A stretch of DNA of 64,000 nucleotides from Pseudomonas guangdongensis (GTDB lineage Bacteria; Pseudomonadota; Gammaproteobacteria; Pseudomonadales; Pseudomonadaceae): contig NZ_LT629780.1 in the NCBI RefSeq assembly GCF_900105885.1, forward strand, positions 1,612,001-1,676,000, written 5' to 3'. Shown in pieces: positions 51,484 through 58,866 of this stretch. A program made the position numbers and the translations under genes. Numbering within the stretch: position 1 is the stretch's first letter; the number at the start of each line of letters is the position of its first letter. The notes below the pieces were generated by a model. The model made no database searches. It saw only the letters and a program-made list of their open reading frames with translations, and had not been told where the DNA came from.

Positions 51484-53164
51484 CGGTCGCTCCGGCGAGC
51501 AGGATGCGGCCCGACGAGCAGGCCAGCTCGCCGTTGCGGAAGGCGAAGTGCAGCTTGCCGCGCTCGGCGTCGAAGCGCAGGGTCAGCTGCAGGCGATCGC
51601 CGGGGCGGATCAGCTGCTGGAACTTGAGCACCTCCATGCCGGCGAACAGCGGCGGCAGTTCGAGCACCTGGCGGGCCAGCTGCTGCGCCCAGTCGACCTG
51701 CACCACGCCGGGCAGCACCGGGGTCTGCGGGAAGTGGCCGCTGAAGTGCGCCAGATCGACCGGCACCTCCAGCTCCAGGCTCCACTGGCCGGCGTCCTCG
51801 CGCTGGCCGAGCAGCTCGGGCAGCAGCGGGCGCGGGCCTTCGAGCAGGGCCTGCAGCTCGGCCTGCGGCAGCTTGCCCTGGCTGTTCAGCGGCAGCCGGC
51901 GCACCAGCCGCCAGCGGCGCGGCAGGGCGACCGCCTCGCAGTAGCCGGCCAGATGCTGGCGCAGCGTCTCGGTCAGGCTGCGCCGCCCCTGGTTGCGCAG
52001 TGCGTGCAGGCCCTCGGCGCTCAGCGCGAGCAGCGCGCCGAGGTAGGCGCGGTTGTCCTCGATCAGCCCGAGGCGCGCCTCGGCGACCCACGGGTGCTCG
52101 GCCAGCGCCTGCTCGAGCATCGGCAGGGAGATGCGCTTTTCCTCCAGCTTGACGATGCGGTCGAGGCGGCCGAGCAGCTCGAAGCGGCCGTCTTCGTGCA
52201 GCTGCACGCGGTCGGCGGTCTGCTCGCAGTGGCCGGCCGGCAGCAGCGGCGAACGGATGTTCAGCGCGCCCTGGTCGTCCTGGCCCAGCTCGGTGCCGGC
52301 GAACGGCTGCCACAGGCGGCCGCCCTGGCGCCAGGCGATGCCGCCGGTTTCCGAGCTGCCGTAGATTTCCGTCGGATACTGGCCGAGCCGCTCGGCCAGC
52401 CACTGGCCGGCCTCGGCCGGCAGCGGGCCGCCGGAGGAGAACACCCGACGCACCCGGCGCAGCGCCGGCCAGTCGAGGTTGTCGGCCATGCGCTTGAGCA
52501 GCGCCGGGCTGGCCGCCCAGGCGAAACTGTCCTCGGCCAGGCTGGCCTGCTGCAGGTCCTCGGGGAACGCCAGCTGGCGGCGCAGGAACGGCCGCCCGGC
52601 GCACAGCGGCCAGAGCGCGCGGAACAGCAGGCCGTAGATGTGCTGGGTCGACACGCTGCCGACCATGCAGGCGCCGCCCAGTTCGGCGCCCCACTGCTGC
52701 TCGAGGCCGCGCACCTCGTTGGCCAGCTGCGCCAGCTGCTTGTCGATCAGCTTGGGCGCGCCGCTGGAGCCGGAGGTGCAGAGGGTCAGGCAGGGCGCGG
52801 CGGGGTCGAGCGCGGCGGGCGCCAGCGGCGTGCCGCACAGGTCGGCGACGCGCAGGTCGCCGGGCCGGTCGCTCAGCCACAGCTCGGCCTGGCCTTCCAG
52901 GCGCTGGCGGCTGTGCGTCTGCAGGTCGGCCGGCAGCAGCACGGCGACCCCGGCGCGCCAGGCGCCGAGCAGGGTGACGGCCAGCTCGGCGGCGTCCTCC
53001 AGATGCACGGCGATGCGCCGCACGCCGCGCGCCTGCAGGCCACCGGCGACGGCCAGGGCCTGGCGGCACAACGCGGCACGGCCCAGCTCCGGAGCGCGGG
53101 TGACCAGGCAGTCGGGGCCTGCCGGGCCATCCAGCAGCAGGCGTTGAAGATCGATCCAGCTCAT
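51476..53164 (-). CDS. apeH: Fused aryl-ACP ligase (adenylation) and hotdog dehydratase
   Basis: A 562-residue two-domain protein. Residues 1-445 are an ANL adenylation domain: P-loop TSGSSGAPK (130-138), YGSSETGG (268-275), hinge/catalytic Lys431 in NSQGKLPQ. It should activate the aryl acid (coumarate-like) and load an ACP. Residues 460-562 are a FabA/FabZ-like hotdog domain with HFSGHFPQTPVLPGV, His473/His477 being the catalytic region, equivalent to the separate dehydratase ApeI. The fusion puts starter loading and dehydration in one chain. ATG at 53164 overlaps the membrane gene by 4 bp. Confidence 0.9.
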   Translation of the reverse strand: MSWIDLQRLLLDGPAGPDCLVTRAPELGRAALCRQALAVAGGLQARGVRRIAVHLEDAAELAVTLLGAWRAGVAVLLPADLQTHSRQRLEGQAELWLSDRPGDLRVADLCGTPLAPAALDPAAPCLTLCTSGSSGAPKLIDKQLAQLANEVRGLEQQWGAELGGACMVGSVSTQHIYGLLFRALWPLCAGRPFLRRQLAFPEDLQQASLAEDSFAWAASPALLKRMADNLDWPALRRVRRVFSSGGPLPAEAGQWLAERLGQYPTEIYGSSETGGIAWRQGGRLWQPFAGTELGQDDQGALNIRSPLLPAGHCEQTADRVQLHEDGRFELLGRLDRIVKLEEKRISLPMLEQALAEHPWVAEARLGLIEDNRAYLGALLALSAEGLHALRNQGRRSLTETLRQHLAGYCEAVALPRRWRLVRRLPLNSQGKLPQAELQALLEGPRPLLPELLGQREDAGQWSLELEVPVDLAHFSGHFPQTPVLPGVVQVDWAQQLARQVLELPPLFAGMEVLKFQQLIRPGDRLQLTLRFDAERGKLHFAFRNGELACSSGRILLAGATDA

Positions 53165-53709
53165 GCAGGTTCTCGCATTTTTCGTTGCCGCAGCAGCCAT
53201 TCGCCGCCCAGCAGCAGGCCCATCAGCAGGTAGGCGATCAGGCCGTTGTACAGCGTCCACCAGGCCAGCGGCGCCCACAGGGTCAGCAGCGCGGCGACCA
53301 GCCCGTTGCCGAGGAAGAAGGCGCACCACACCTGGGTCACCCGGCGGGTGTAGGGAATCGCCGCCGCCGGCAGCTCGGGGCTGCGCAGGCGCGCCAGGCG
53401 TTCGATCAGCGGCGGACCGTAGCGCAGGCTGAGGCCGAACACGGCGAGCAGCAGCGCGTTCATCAGTACCGGATACCAGCGCAGCAGCAGCGCGCTGTCG
53501 GCCAGCGCCAGCGTGGCGCAGAACAACAGGGCGGCGAGCGCCTGCCAGCGGCTGCCGGGCGCCGCAGGGCGCAGCAGCAGGCGCGCCAGCCACAGCGCGC
53601 CGAGCAGCAGGGCGAAGACGCGCGGCGACAGGTGTTCGATGCCGTAGTAGACGGCGAACGGGTAGCCCAGGCCGGCCAGCGCCAGGCACAGGCCGATCAG
53701 TCGACTCAT
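53161..53709 (-). CDS. apeG: COG4648-type membrane protein of the aryl polyene cluster
   Basis: A 182-residue integral membrane protein with about six hydrophobic segments. The central YGPPLIERLARLRSPELPAAAIPYTRRVTQVWCAFFLGNG is the conserved cytosolic loop of this family, which is nearly always found between the ACP genes and the adenylation gene of such clusters. Biochemical role unknown; perhaps it tethers the soluble polyketide synthase to the membrane. Overlaps by 4 bp on both sides. Confidence 0.85.
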   Translation of the reverse strand: MSRLIGLCLALAGLGYPFAVYYGIEHLSPRVFALLLGALWLARLLLRPAAPGSRWQALAALLFCATLALADSALLLRWYPVLMNALLLAVFGLSLRYGPPLIERLARLRSPELPAAAIPYTRRVTQVWCAFFLGNGLVAALLTLWAPLAWWTLYNGLIAYLLMGLLLGGEWLLRQRKMREPA

Positions 53710-53954
53710 GCCTCGACCAGGCGCGCCACCACCTCGACCACATCGCCGACGGTGCGCACCGCGCGGAACTCCTCGGCGGCGATCTTCTTGCCGGTCTGGC
53801 GCTTGATGTGGTCGATCAGGTCGACCGCGTCGATGCTGTCGATCTCCAGGTCCTCGTACAGGTTGGCGTCGAGGCTGATGCGCTCGGGCTCGATCTCGAA
53901 CAGCTCGACCAGCGCCTCGCGCAGGGTGTTGAAGACGTCTTCGCGGCTCTGCAT
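53706..53954 (-). CDS. apeF: Acyl carrier protein (second ACP of the operon)
   Basis: An 82-residue acidic ACP with phosphopantetheine attachment at Ser40 in LEIDSIDAVDLIDHI. Longer than FabC-type ACP at the C-terminus (VGDVVEVVARLVEA). The ATG at 53954 is preferred to the GTG one codon earlier because GGAGAG is 8 nt upstream. It overlaps the next gene by 4 bp. With the neighbouring ACP it carries starter and growing chain. Confidence 0.92.
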   Translation of the reverse strand: MQSREDVFNTLREALVELFEIEPERISLDANLYEDLEIDSIDAVDLIDHIKRQTGKKIAAEEFRAVRTVGDVVEVVARLVEA

Positions 53955-53966
53955 CACGGTCTCTCC

Positions 53967-54227
53967 TCAGGCGGCGCGGTGGGCGCTGACGTAGCTGGCC
54001 AGGTTGGCGACGCTGGCGAAGTGGCTGCGCACGTCCTTGGATTCGGCGTCGATCTTGATGCCGAAGCGCTTCTGGATGGCCAGGCCCAGCTCCAGGGCGT
54101 CCACCGAGTCGAGGCCGAGGCCGTCGCCGAACAGGCGCTGATCGTCGGCGATGTCCTCGGGCGTGATGTCCTCCAGGCCCAGGGCGTCGATGATCAGGTT
54201 TTTCAGTTCAAGTTCCAGGGTGCTCAT
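53967..54227 (-). CDS. apeE: Acyl carrier protein (first ACP of the operon)
   Basis: An 86-residue ACP with the 4'-phosphopantetheine serine Ser41 in GLGLDSVDALELGLA. Its helix III region (RFGIKIDAESKDVRSHFASVANLASYV) is typical of aryl polyene ACPs. The start overlaps the end of the acyltransferase gene by 20 bp and lies 13 bp before the second ACP gene. No phosphopantetheinyl transferase gene is visible in the window, so the cell's general enzyme or one outside must activate it. Confidence 0.93.
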   Translation of the reverse strand: MSTLELELKNLIIDALGLEDITPEDIADDQRLFGDGLGLDSVDALELGLAIQKRFGIKIDAESKDVRSHFASVANLASYVSAHRAA

Positions 54228-55014
54228 CGAGGGCGAGTTCCTTTGTGAAGTGCTGGTGCAGATGGTCGTTGAGTTTGCGCGAGGCCAGCGGCGCCGGGCC
54301 GAGGGCGGCGAAGGCCTGCGGGTCGATATCGGCGCCGACGCGCAGCTGGAAATGGAAGCGCCGGTGCGGAATGCGGTACCAGGGCTCGGCCTTGGTCAGG
54401 GTCGTGGGGCTGACGCTGATGGTCACCGGGGTCAGCACCCGTGCGCCGCGCAGGGCGATGGCCGCGGCGCCGCGGTGAAACTGCGGCGGCTGGCCGGGCG
54501 TGGTGCGGGTGCCCTCGGGGAACACGATCAGCGTCTGCCCCTCCTGCAGCACCCGCGCCGCCTCCTCGAGCATGTCCAGGCTGCCGCTGTTGCCGATGTA
54601 GCGCGCCGCCTGCATCGGCTTGCGGGTGAAGGGATTGGCCAAGAGGCTCTGCTTGACCACGCAGTTGCTGTCGCGGATGAAGGCGAGCATCACCACCACG
54701 TCGATCAGCGAGGGGTGGTTGGCGATGATCATCTGCCCGGGGCGGCCGAGTCGCTCGGCGCCCTCGACGCTGAAGGTGAACACGCCGACGCCGCGCATGA
54801 AGCCGATGAACAGGCGGAACAGCCGGTTGATCGCCAGGCGCGCACGGCGCTGGTGGTGTGCCGCATCGCCGGGCAGCGCGGCGAGCAGTGGGAACACGGT
54901 CAGGCGCACCAGCAGGCTGGCCACGCCGAAGAAGGCGAAGCACAGACCGGTGGCCAGCAGGCGCCACCAGTAGGCGTCCTGACGCGGCTTCAGGGCTTGC
55001 GCTGCCAGGTCCAT
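54208..55014 (-). CDS. apeD: PlsC-like 1-acyl-glycerol-3-phosphate acyltransferase homologue
   Basis: A 268-residue membrane-bound acyltransferase. The hydrophobic start (YWWRLLATGLCFAFFGVASLLV) is followed by the HX4D-type motif in MIIANHPSLIDVVVMLAF, here NHPSLID, and the phosphate-binding VFPEGTRTTPG. Likely transfers an acyl chain in building the lipid anchor. The start at 55014 (MDLAAQALKPRQDAYWW) has GGAAG 8 nt upstream; an earlier ATG at 55029 has no such site. Overlaps the chain-length factor gene by 25 bp. Confidence 0.87.
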   Translation of the reverse strand: MDLAAQALKPRQDAYWWRLLATGLCFAFFGVASLLVRLTVFPLLAALPGDAAHHQRRARLAINRLFRLFIGFMRGVGVFTFSVEGAERLGRPGQMIIANHPSLIDVVVMLAFIRDSNCVVKQSLLANPFTRKPMQAARYIGNSGSLDMLEEAARVLQEGQTLIVFPEGTRTTPGQPPQFHRGAAAIALRGARVLTPVTISVSPTTLTKAEPWYRIPHRRFHFQLRVGADIDPQAFAALGPAPLASRKLNDHLHQHFTKELALDEHPGT

Positions 55015-55739
55015 GCACGGTTCTTCCATGAATGACGGAATCCTGCGCCCTGGCCATGCAGGCAGTGCAGCAGTTCGAGGGCCGGCGGCCACCGCGGGTG
55101 CGGTTCGGCGCCGCTGGCGGCCTCCAGGCTCAGTCGCCAGGCGTCGCCGGGTTCGAGCAGCAGGGCCAGGGCGTGGGAGAAGGGCACGTCGTCGATCCAC
55201 GGCCCGTAGGCCGGCGCCGGGCTTTCCTCGGCGACCACCAGCAGCACCGCGGGCGCGCCTTCGGCGAGCAGCGCGGCGGCTTCGAGGGCGGCGTGCTCGA
55301 GGCCGTCGCCCTCGCCGGCCAGCGCGCTCATCTCGCTGGTGTCGCCGCGCAGGATCGACCACAGGCCGATGATCGCGTTGTGCACCGAGAGGCTGAACTG
55401 GGTCGGCGACAGCGGCTCGCCGCGCGCCAGGTCGGCGAGGATGGCGTAGGTGCGCGGCGTCTCGCCGTGGCGCGAGACGAACAGCAGCGGCAGCGGCGCG
55501 CGCGCCCCGGCCAGCGGCCAGGCGACGCTGAACACCATGCGCGCCAGCGGGCTGAGACGGCGGCGCTGCATGGCCGGCAGGAAGGAGACGTCCGGCTGGG
55601 CCTCTGCGGCGCTTGGCAGGTACGGGGCGGCTGCCCAGTCGGCCCAGGCGCTGTCGTCGGCGAGTCCCGGCGCCCAGGCGCGCCACTGGGTGATGTTGAA
55701 GTGGATCAAGGCAACTCTGTCCAGCCCGAGGGCTTCCAT
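54990..55739 (-). CDS. apeC: Ketosynthase chain-length factor (Ketoacyl-synt_2 type)
   Basis: A roughly 249-residue, KS-like protein without the active-site Cys: the segment corresponding to the nucleophile region reads QFSLSVHNAIIGLWSILRG, where Asn/Ala replace the Cys context. The beginning ITQWRAWAPGL and 'MQRRRLSPLARMVFSVAW' are typical of the PF13723 family. In studied systems it pairs with the main KS and sets chain length. Start uncertain: ATG 55739 is given, ATG 55763 is in frame, and a TTG a few codons inside would give the family's usual short N-terminus. First gene after a good sigma70 promoter. Confidence 0.87.
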   Translation of the reverse strand: MEALGLDRVALIHFNITQWRAWAPGLADDSAWADWAAAPYLPSAAEAQPDVSFLPAMQRRRLSPLARMVFSVAWPLAGARAPLPLLFVSRHGETPRTYAILADLARGEPLSPTQFSLSVHNAIIGLWSILRGDTSEMSALAGEGDGLEHAALEAAALLAEGAPAVLLVVAEESPAPAYGPWIDDVPFSHALALLLEPGDAWRLSLEAASGAEPHPRWPPALELLHCLHGQGAGFRHSWKNRAWTWQRKP

Positions 55740-55806
55740 TGACGGGGGATGGCATCCTTGCACGGCAGCCAGCGGCTACCAGAGAGGCCTGAGAAAAAGT
55801 GTTGGC

Positions 55807-55835
55807 ATTATGCCGAGCGCTGTCGGAGCCGGCAA
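55807..55835 (-). promoter_or_regulatory. Sigma70-like promoter of the aryl polyene operon
   Basis: On the minus strand TTGCCG (55835-55830) and CATAAT (55812-55807) are separated by exactly 17 bp, matching the consensus at 4/6 and 5/6. Transcription would start near 55800, about 60 nt before the chain-length-factor gene. The -35 overlaps the palindrome AGCCGGCA-AA-TGCCGGCT (55827-55844), a possible operator. Confidence 0.5.
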
Positions 55836-55873
55836 ATGCCGGCTGTCATGGAGCTGCGGGCCGGGTGGGAGGC

Positions 55874-56329
55874 TTATCGGAAAGAAGGGGCGTGTCTCGC
55901 CTGGCGCAGCTCGATGTTTAGTTGGGTATCGGTTACGCCATGTACGAAGCTGCAGTGGCGCGGCGCCGGTTTACCACGCAGCAGGGGCGGATTACCGGAA
56001 AAGCCCACAGGTTCCTGAGGGATGCCGCGCCTGCTGAAGTCTGGCTGGCCATTGCCATTGTGATCGGCGAACAGCTGGAGGGCATACTGGCCTGGCGGCA
56101 CATCGACCAGTCGCAGCGTTACGCCGGTACCGCTGGCCACGCGAAGTGCTGGCTCCCAGGTCGGCGCATCTGCTGCCTGCAGTGCCACGTGTAGGGTGGC
56201 GCCGGGGGCAAGCTCGGCGATCTGCACCAGGATATCTGCTGCCTCGACATGGTGTTCGGCGAGCAGGCTCAGGGTCAGGCCTGTGAGCAAGGCGGCCCAC
56301 GTTCTTTTTGTACGATAGCGCTGTGGCAT
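55874..56329 (-). CDS. DUF2141 family exported protein
   Basis: A 151-residue protein: signal peptide (TWAALLTGLTLSLLAEHHVEA), then a beta-sandwich domain with VDVPPGQYALQLFADHNGNGQPDFSRRGIPQEPVGFSGN, the DUF2141 core; 'DHNGNGQPD' looks like a calcium-type loop. The family often accompanies carotenoid or polyene pigment genes but has no known biochemistry. GGGGAG is 6 nt before the ATG at 56329. It is transcribed towards the aryl polyene operon, separated by 134 bp containing that operon's promoter, and starts only 33 bp from the divergent darA. Confidence 0.88.
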   Translation of the reverse strand: MPQRYRTKRTWAALLTGLTLSLLAEHHVEAADILVQIAELAPGATLHVALQAADAPTWEPALRVASGTGVTLRLVDVPPGQYALQLFADHNGNGQPDFSRRGIPQEPVGFSGNPPLLRGKPAPRHCSFVHGVTDTQLNIELRQARHAPSFR

Positions 56330-56362
56330 AATCGCTCCCCTTTTGGCAGTCACATTGTCCCT

Positions 56363-57277
56363 ATGCGTCAGGTTCTCGTTATCCACTTCTCGCAAACCGG
56401 CCAGTTGCAGCGCCTGGTGCAGTCTGTGTGTGCGCCGCTGCTGCAGCGCGGCGATGTACAAGTGGACTTCCTGGCCGTGCGCCCGGCGCAACCTTATCCC
56501 TTTCCCTGGCCGTTCCTCACCTTTTTCAGCGTCTTCCCGGAAACCGTGCTGATGCACCCGGAGCCGCTCGAGCCGCTGGCGGTGGATGCCGAGAAGCGCT
56601 ACGACCTGGTCATCCTTGCCTATCAGGTGTGGTTCCTCTCGCCGTCGCGGCCGATCACCAGTTTCCTCGCCACGCCCGAGGCGGCGCGGCTGCTGCAGGG
56701 CACTCCGGTGGTGACGCTGATCGGCTGCCGCAACATGTGGCTGATGGCCCAGGAGAAAGTCAAGGCGCGCCTGGCGGCGCTCGGCGCGCGGCTGGTCGAC
56801 AACGTGGTGCTGACCGACGCCTGCGGCACCGCGGCGAGCTTTCTGGCCACCCCGCTATGGATGTTCACCGGCCGCCAGAAGCCCTATGCCTGGGTGCCGC
56901 GCGCGGGCATCGACGAGGTCGAGATCGTCGCCGCGCAGCGCTTCGGTGAGGCCATCGGCGAGCGCCTGGCGCGCCCCGGTGCCATCGATGCACCGATGCT
57001 GCGCGGCCTCGGCGCGGTGCGCGTCGACGAGAAGCTGATCGCCAGCGAGAAGGTCGGTGCGCGCAGCTTCAAGGCCTGGGGCACCCTGCTGGCGGCGCTC
57101 GGTCCTCAGCACAGCAAGCGTCGGCGCGTCGGTCTGATCGTCTACATCGTCTTTCTGCTCGGCCTGATCGTCAGCGTGGTGCCGGTCACCGCACTGCTGA
57201 AGAAGCTGCTCGCGCCGCTGACGCGCGCGCGGATCAGGCGCGAAAAGGCCTACTTCGCCGAACCTTCCGGCGAGTGA
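56363..57277 (+). CDS. darA: Dialkylresorcinol condensing enzyme DarA
   Basis: A 304-residue enzyme. The N-terminal flavodoxin-like part begins VLVIHFSQTGQLQRLVQSV and contains 'VVTLIGCRNMWLMAQEKVKARL'; a C-terminal hydrophobic helix (VGLIVYIVFLLGLIVSVVPVTALL) anchors it. This matches DarA, which condenses and aromatises two beta-keto/enoyl chains into 2,5-dialkylcyclohexane-dione or 2,5-dialkylresorcinol together with DarB. The ATG at 56363 is the family start. A -10-like CATAAT at 56327-56332 overlaps the divergent gene's start codon, but the -35 is weak. darB follows after 24 bp. Confidence 0.9.
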   Translation: MRQVLVIHFSQTGQLQRLVQSVCAPLLQRGDVQVDFLAVRPAQPYPFPWPFLTFFSVFPETVLMHPEPLEPLAVDAEKRYDLVILAYQVWFLSPSRPITSFLATPEAARLLQGTPVVTLIGCRNMWLMAQEKVKARLAALGARLVDNVVLTDACGTAASFLATPLWMFTGRQKPYAWVPRAGIDEVEIVAAQRFGEAIGERLARPGAIDAPMLRGLGAVRVDEKLIASEKVGARSFKAWGTLLAALGPQHSKRRRVGLIVYIVFLLGLIVSVVPVTALLKKLLAPLTRARIRREKAYFAEPSGE

Positions 57278-57301
57278 CCCCCATCTAAGAGGAAGGATCC
57301 C

Positions 57302-58447
57302 GTGCCCAATCCCGTCTACATCAACCGCATCAGCGCCTGTCTGCCCCACGAGCCGGTGGGCAACGAGGAGATGGAAGCGCGTCTCGGCCTGGTCGGCGGC
57401 AAGCCGTCGCGGGCGCGCAAGCTGGTGCTGCGCAGCAACGGCATCCGCAGCCGCCATTACGCCATCGATCCGCACAGCGGCCGGCCGAGCATGAGCAATG
57501 CGCAGATGACCGCCGCGGCAGTACGCGGCCTGCTCGGCGACGGTTTCGCCCTCGACGACATCCAGTGCCTGGCGACCGGCACCTCGACGCCCGACCAACT
57601 GATGCCCAACCATGCGGTGATGGTGCACGGCGAGCTGGGCCACCCGCCCGCCGAGGTGGTGGCCACAGCTGGCATCTGTCTGTGCGGCGTCAGCGCGCTG
57701 AAGTACGCCTGGCTCAGCGTGCGCAGCGGCGAGACCGGCAACGCGGTGGCTTGCGGTTCGGAACTGGCCTCCGGGCTGATGCACGCTGGCAACTTCGAGG
57801 CCGAGCTGGAGGGCCGGGTGGCCGAGCTGGAGCGCCGCCCGGAAATCGCCTTCGAGAAGGACTTCCTGCGCTGGATGCTCTCCGACGGCGCCGGCGCGGT
57901 GCTGCTCGAGGGCCGGCCCAATCCGCAGGGGCCGAGTCTGCGCCTGGACTGGATCGACATCCTGTCGTTCGCCGACCGCATGCCGCCGTGCATGTACGCC
58001 GGCGCGGAGAAGGACGGCGACGAACTGGTCGGCTGGACCCGCTTCGACGCCGCCGGCCGCGCGCGGCGCTCGGTCATGGCGATCAAGCAGGACGTCAAGC
58101 TGCTCAACGACAACATCGTGCGGCTGACCGTCGAGGAGGCGCTGCAGCGGATCATGCCGCGCCGCGGCCTGAGCGCCGCGGCGATCGACCATTTCCTGCC
58201 GCACTACTCCTCGGGGTTCTTCCGCGAGCGCCTGGCTACCGGTCTGCAGCGGGCCGGCCTGGCGATTCCCGAGGAGCGCTGGTTCACCAACCTGGCCGAC
58301 AAGGGCAACACCGGCGCGGCGTCGTTCTTCATCATGCTCGACGAGCTGTTCCACAGCGGGCGCCTGCAGAAGGGCCAGCGCATCCTTGGCTATGTGCCGG
58401 AAAGCGGGCGCTTCTCCAGCGCCTTCCTGCACATGACCGTGGTCTGA
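57302..58447 (+). CDS. darB: Beta-ketoacyl synthase III-type enzyme DarB
   Basis: A 381-residue FabH-like condensing enzyme. The nucleophile region is ATAGICLCGVSALKYAW (Cys126 or Cys128), the His is in IDHFLPHYSSGFF and the Asn in LADKGNTGAASFF, so a full KAS III triad is likely. DarB joins two fatty-acid-derived chains in Claisen/Michael-type steps to make the dialkylresorcinol carbon skeleton. It starts with GTG at 57302, preceded by AGAGGAAGG, a very strong ribosome site. Part of darA-darB-orf-btrH-like operon. Confidence 0.92.
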   Translation: MPNPVYINRISACLPHEPVGNEEMEARLGLVGGKPSRARKLVLRSNGIRSRHYAIDPHSGRPSMSNAQMTAAAVRGLLGDGFALDDIQCLATGTSTPDQLMPNHAVMVHGELGHPPAEVVATAGICLCGVSALKYAWLSVRSGETGNAVACGSELASGLMHAGNFEAELEGRVAELERRPEIAFEKDFLRWMLSDGAGAVLLEGRPNPQGPSLRLDWIDILSFADRMPPCMYAGAEKDGDELVGWTRFDAAGRARRSVMAIKQDVKLLNDNIVRLTVEEALQRIMPRRGLSAAAIDHFLPHYSSGFFRERLATGLQRAGLAIPEERWFTNLADKGNTGAASFFIMLDELFHSGRLQKGQRILGYVPESGRFSSAFLHMTVV

Positions 58448-58455
58448 GGCCGGCG

Positions 58456-58866
58456 ATGAAGCTCGACGAGGTTCCCCAAGACGACGGCGGCACCCATGCC
58501 GGCCACCACAAGCTGCTCTACGCGGTGGACGAGCAGGGACGCTACTGCGGTGCGCCGAGCCAGGGCTGGGAGGCCGAGGCGTTCTGTACCCGCCTGGCGG
58601 TGCAGGAGCTGGAGGAGCAGGCCGCCGCCGCGCTGGCCGACTGGCGCGCCGGGCGGCGGTCGCCGCTACCCTGGCTGATGTATCGCAGCCGCCTCGACGA
58701 GGCGGCGCTGGCACAGATCGTCGGCCTGTGGCGCTGGCGCCTGCGCCGGCATTTCCGCCCCGCGGTGTATCGCCGCCTACCGGCGAAGCTGCTGGCGCGC
58801 TACGCCGAAGCCTTCGGCGTCGAGCTGGACGCACTGATTCGCTACCAGCAGGAGCTGCCCGCATGA
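58456..58866 (+). CDS. Small conserved protein of the dialkylresorcinol operon
   Basis: A 136-residue soluble protein of unknown function, starting MKLDEVPQDDGGTHAGHHKLLYAVDEQGRYCGAPSQGWE. No catalytic motif is recognised. The middle is rich in Glu/Ala (probably helical) and the C-terminus RRLPAKLLARYAEAFGVELDALIRY looks like two short helices. It begins 9 bp after darB and its stop overlaps the next start (ATGA), so it must be translated with the DarB and BtrH-like proteins. It could be a partner or scaffold for them; this is inference only. Confidence 0.78.
   Translation: MKLDEVPQDDGGTHAGHHKLLYAVDEQGRYCGAPSQGWEAEAFCTRLAVQELEEQAAAALADWRAGRRSPLPWLMYRSRLDEAALAQIVGLWRWRLRRHFRPAVYRRLPAKLLARYAEAFGVELDALIRYQQELPA

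Noticed and set aside
54990..55739. Truncated or broken ketosynthase
   Set aside because: Its length and lack of Cys are normal for the chain-length-factor family, and it is conserved across its whole length.
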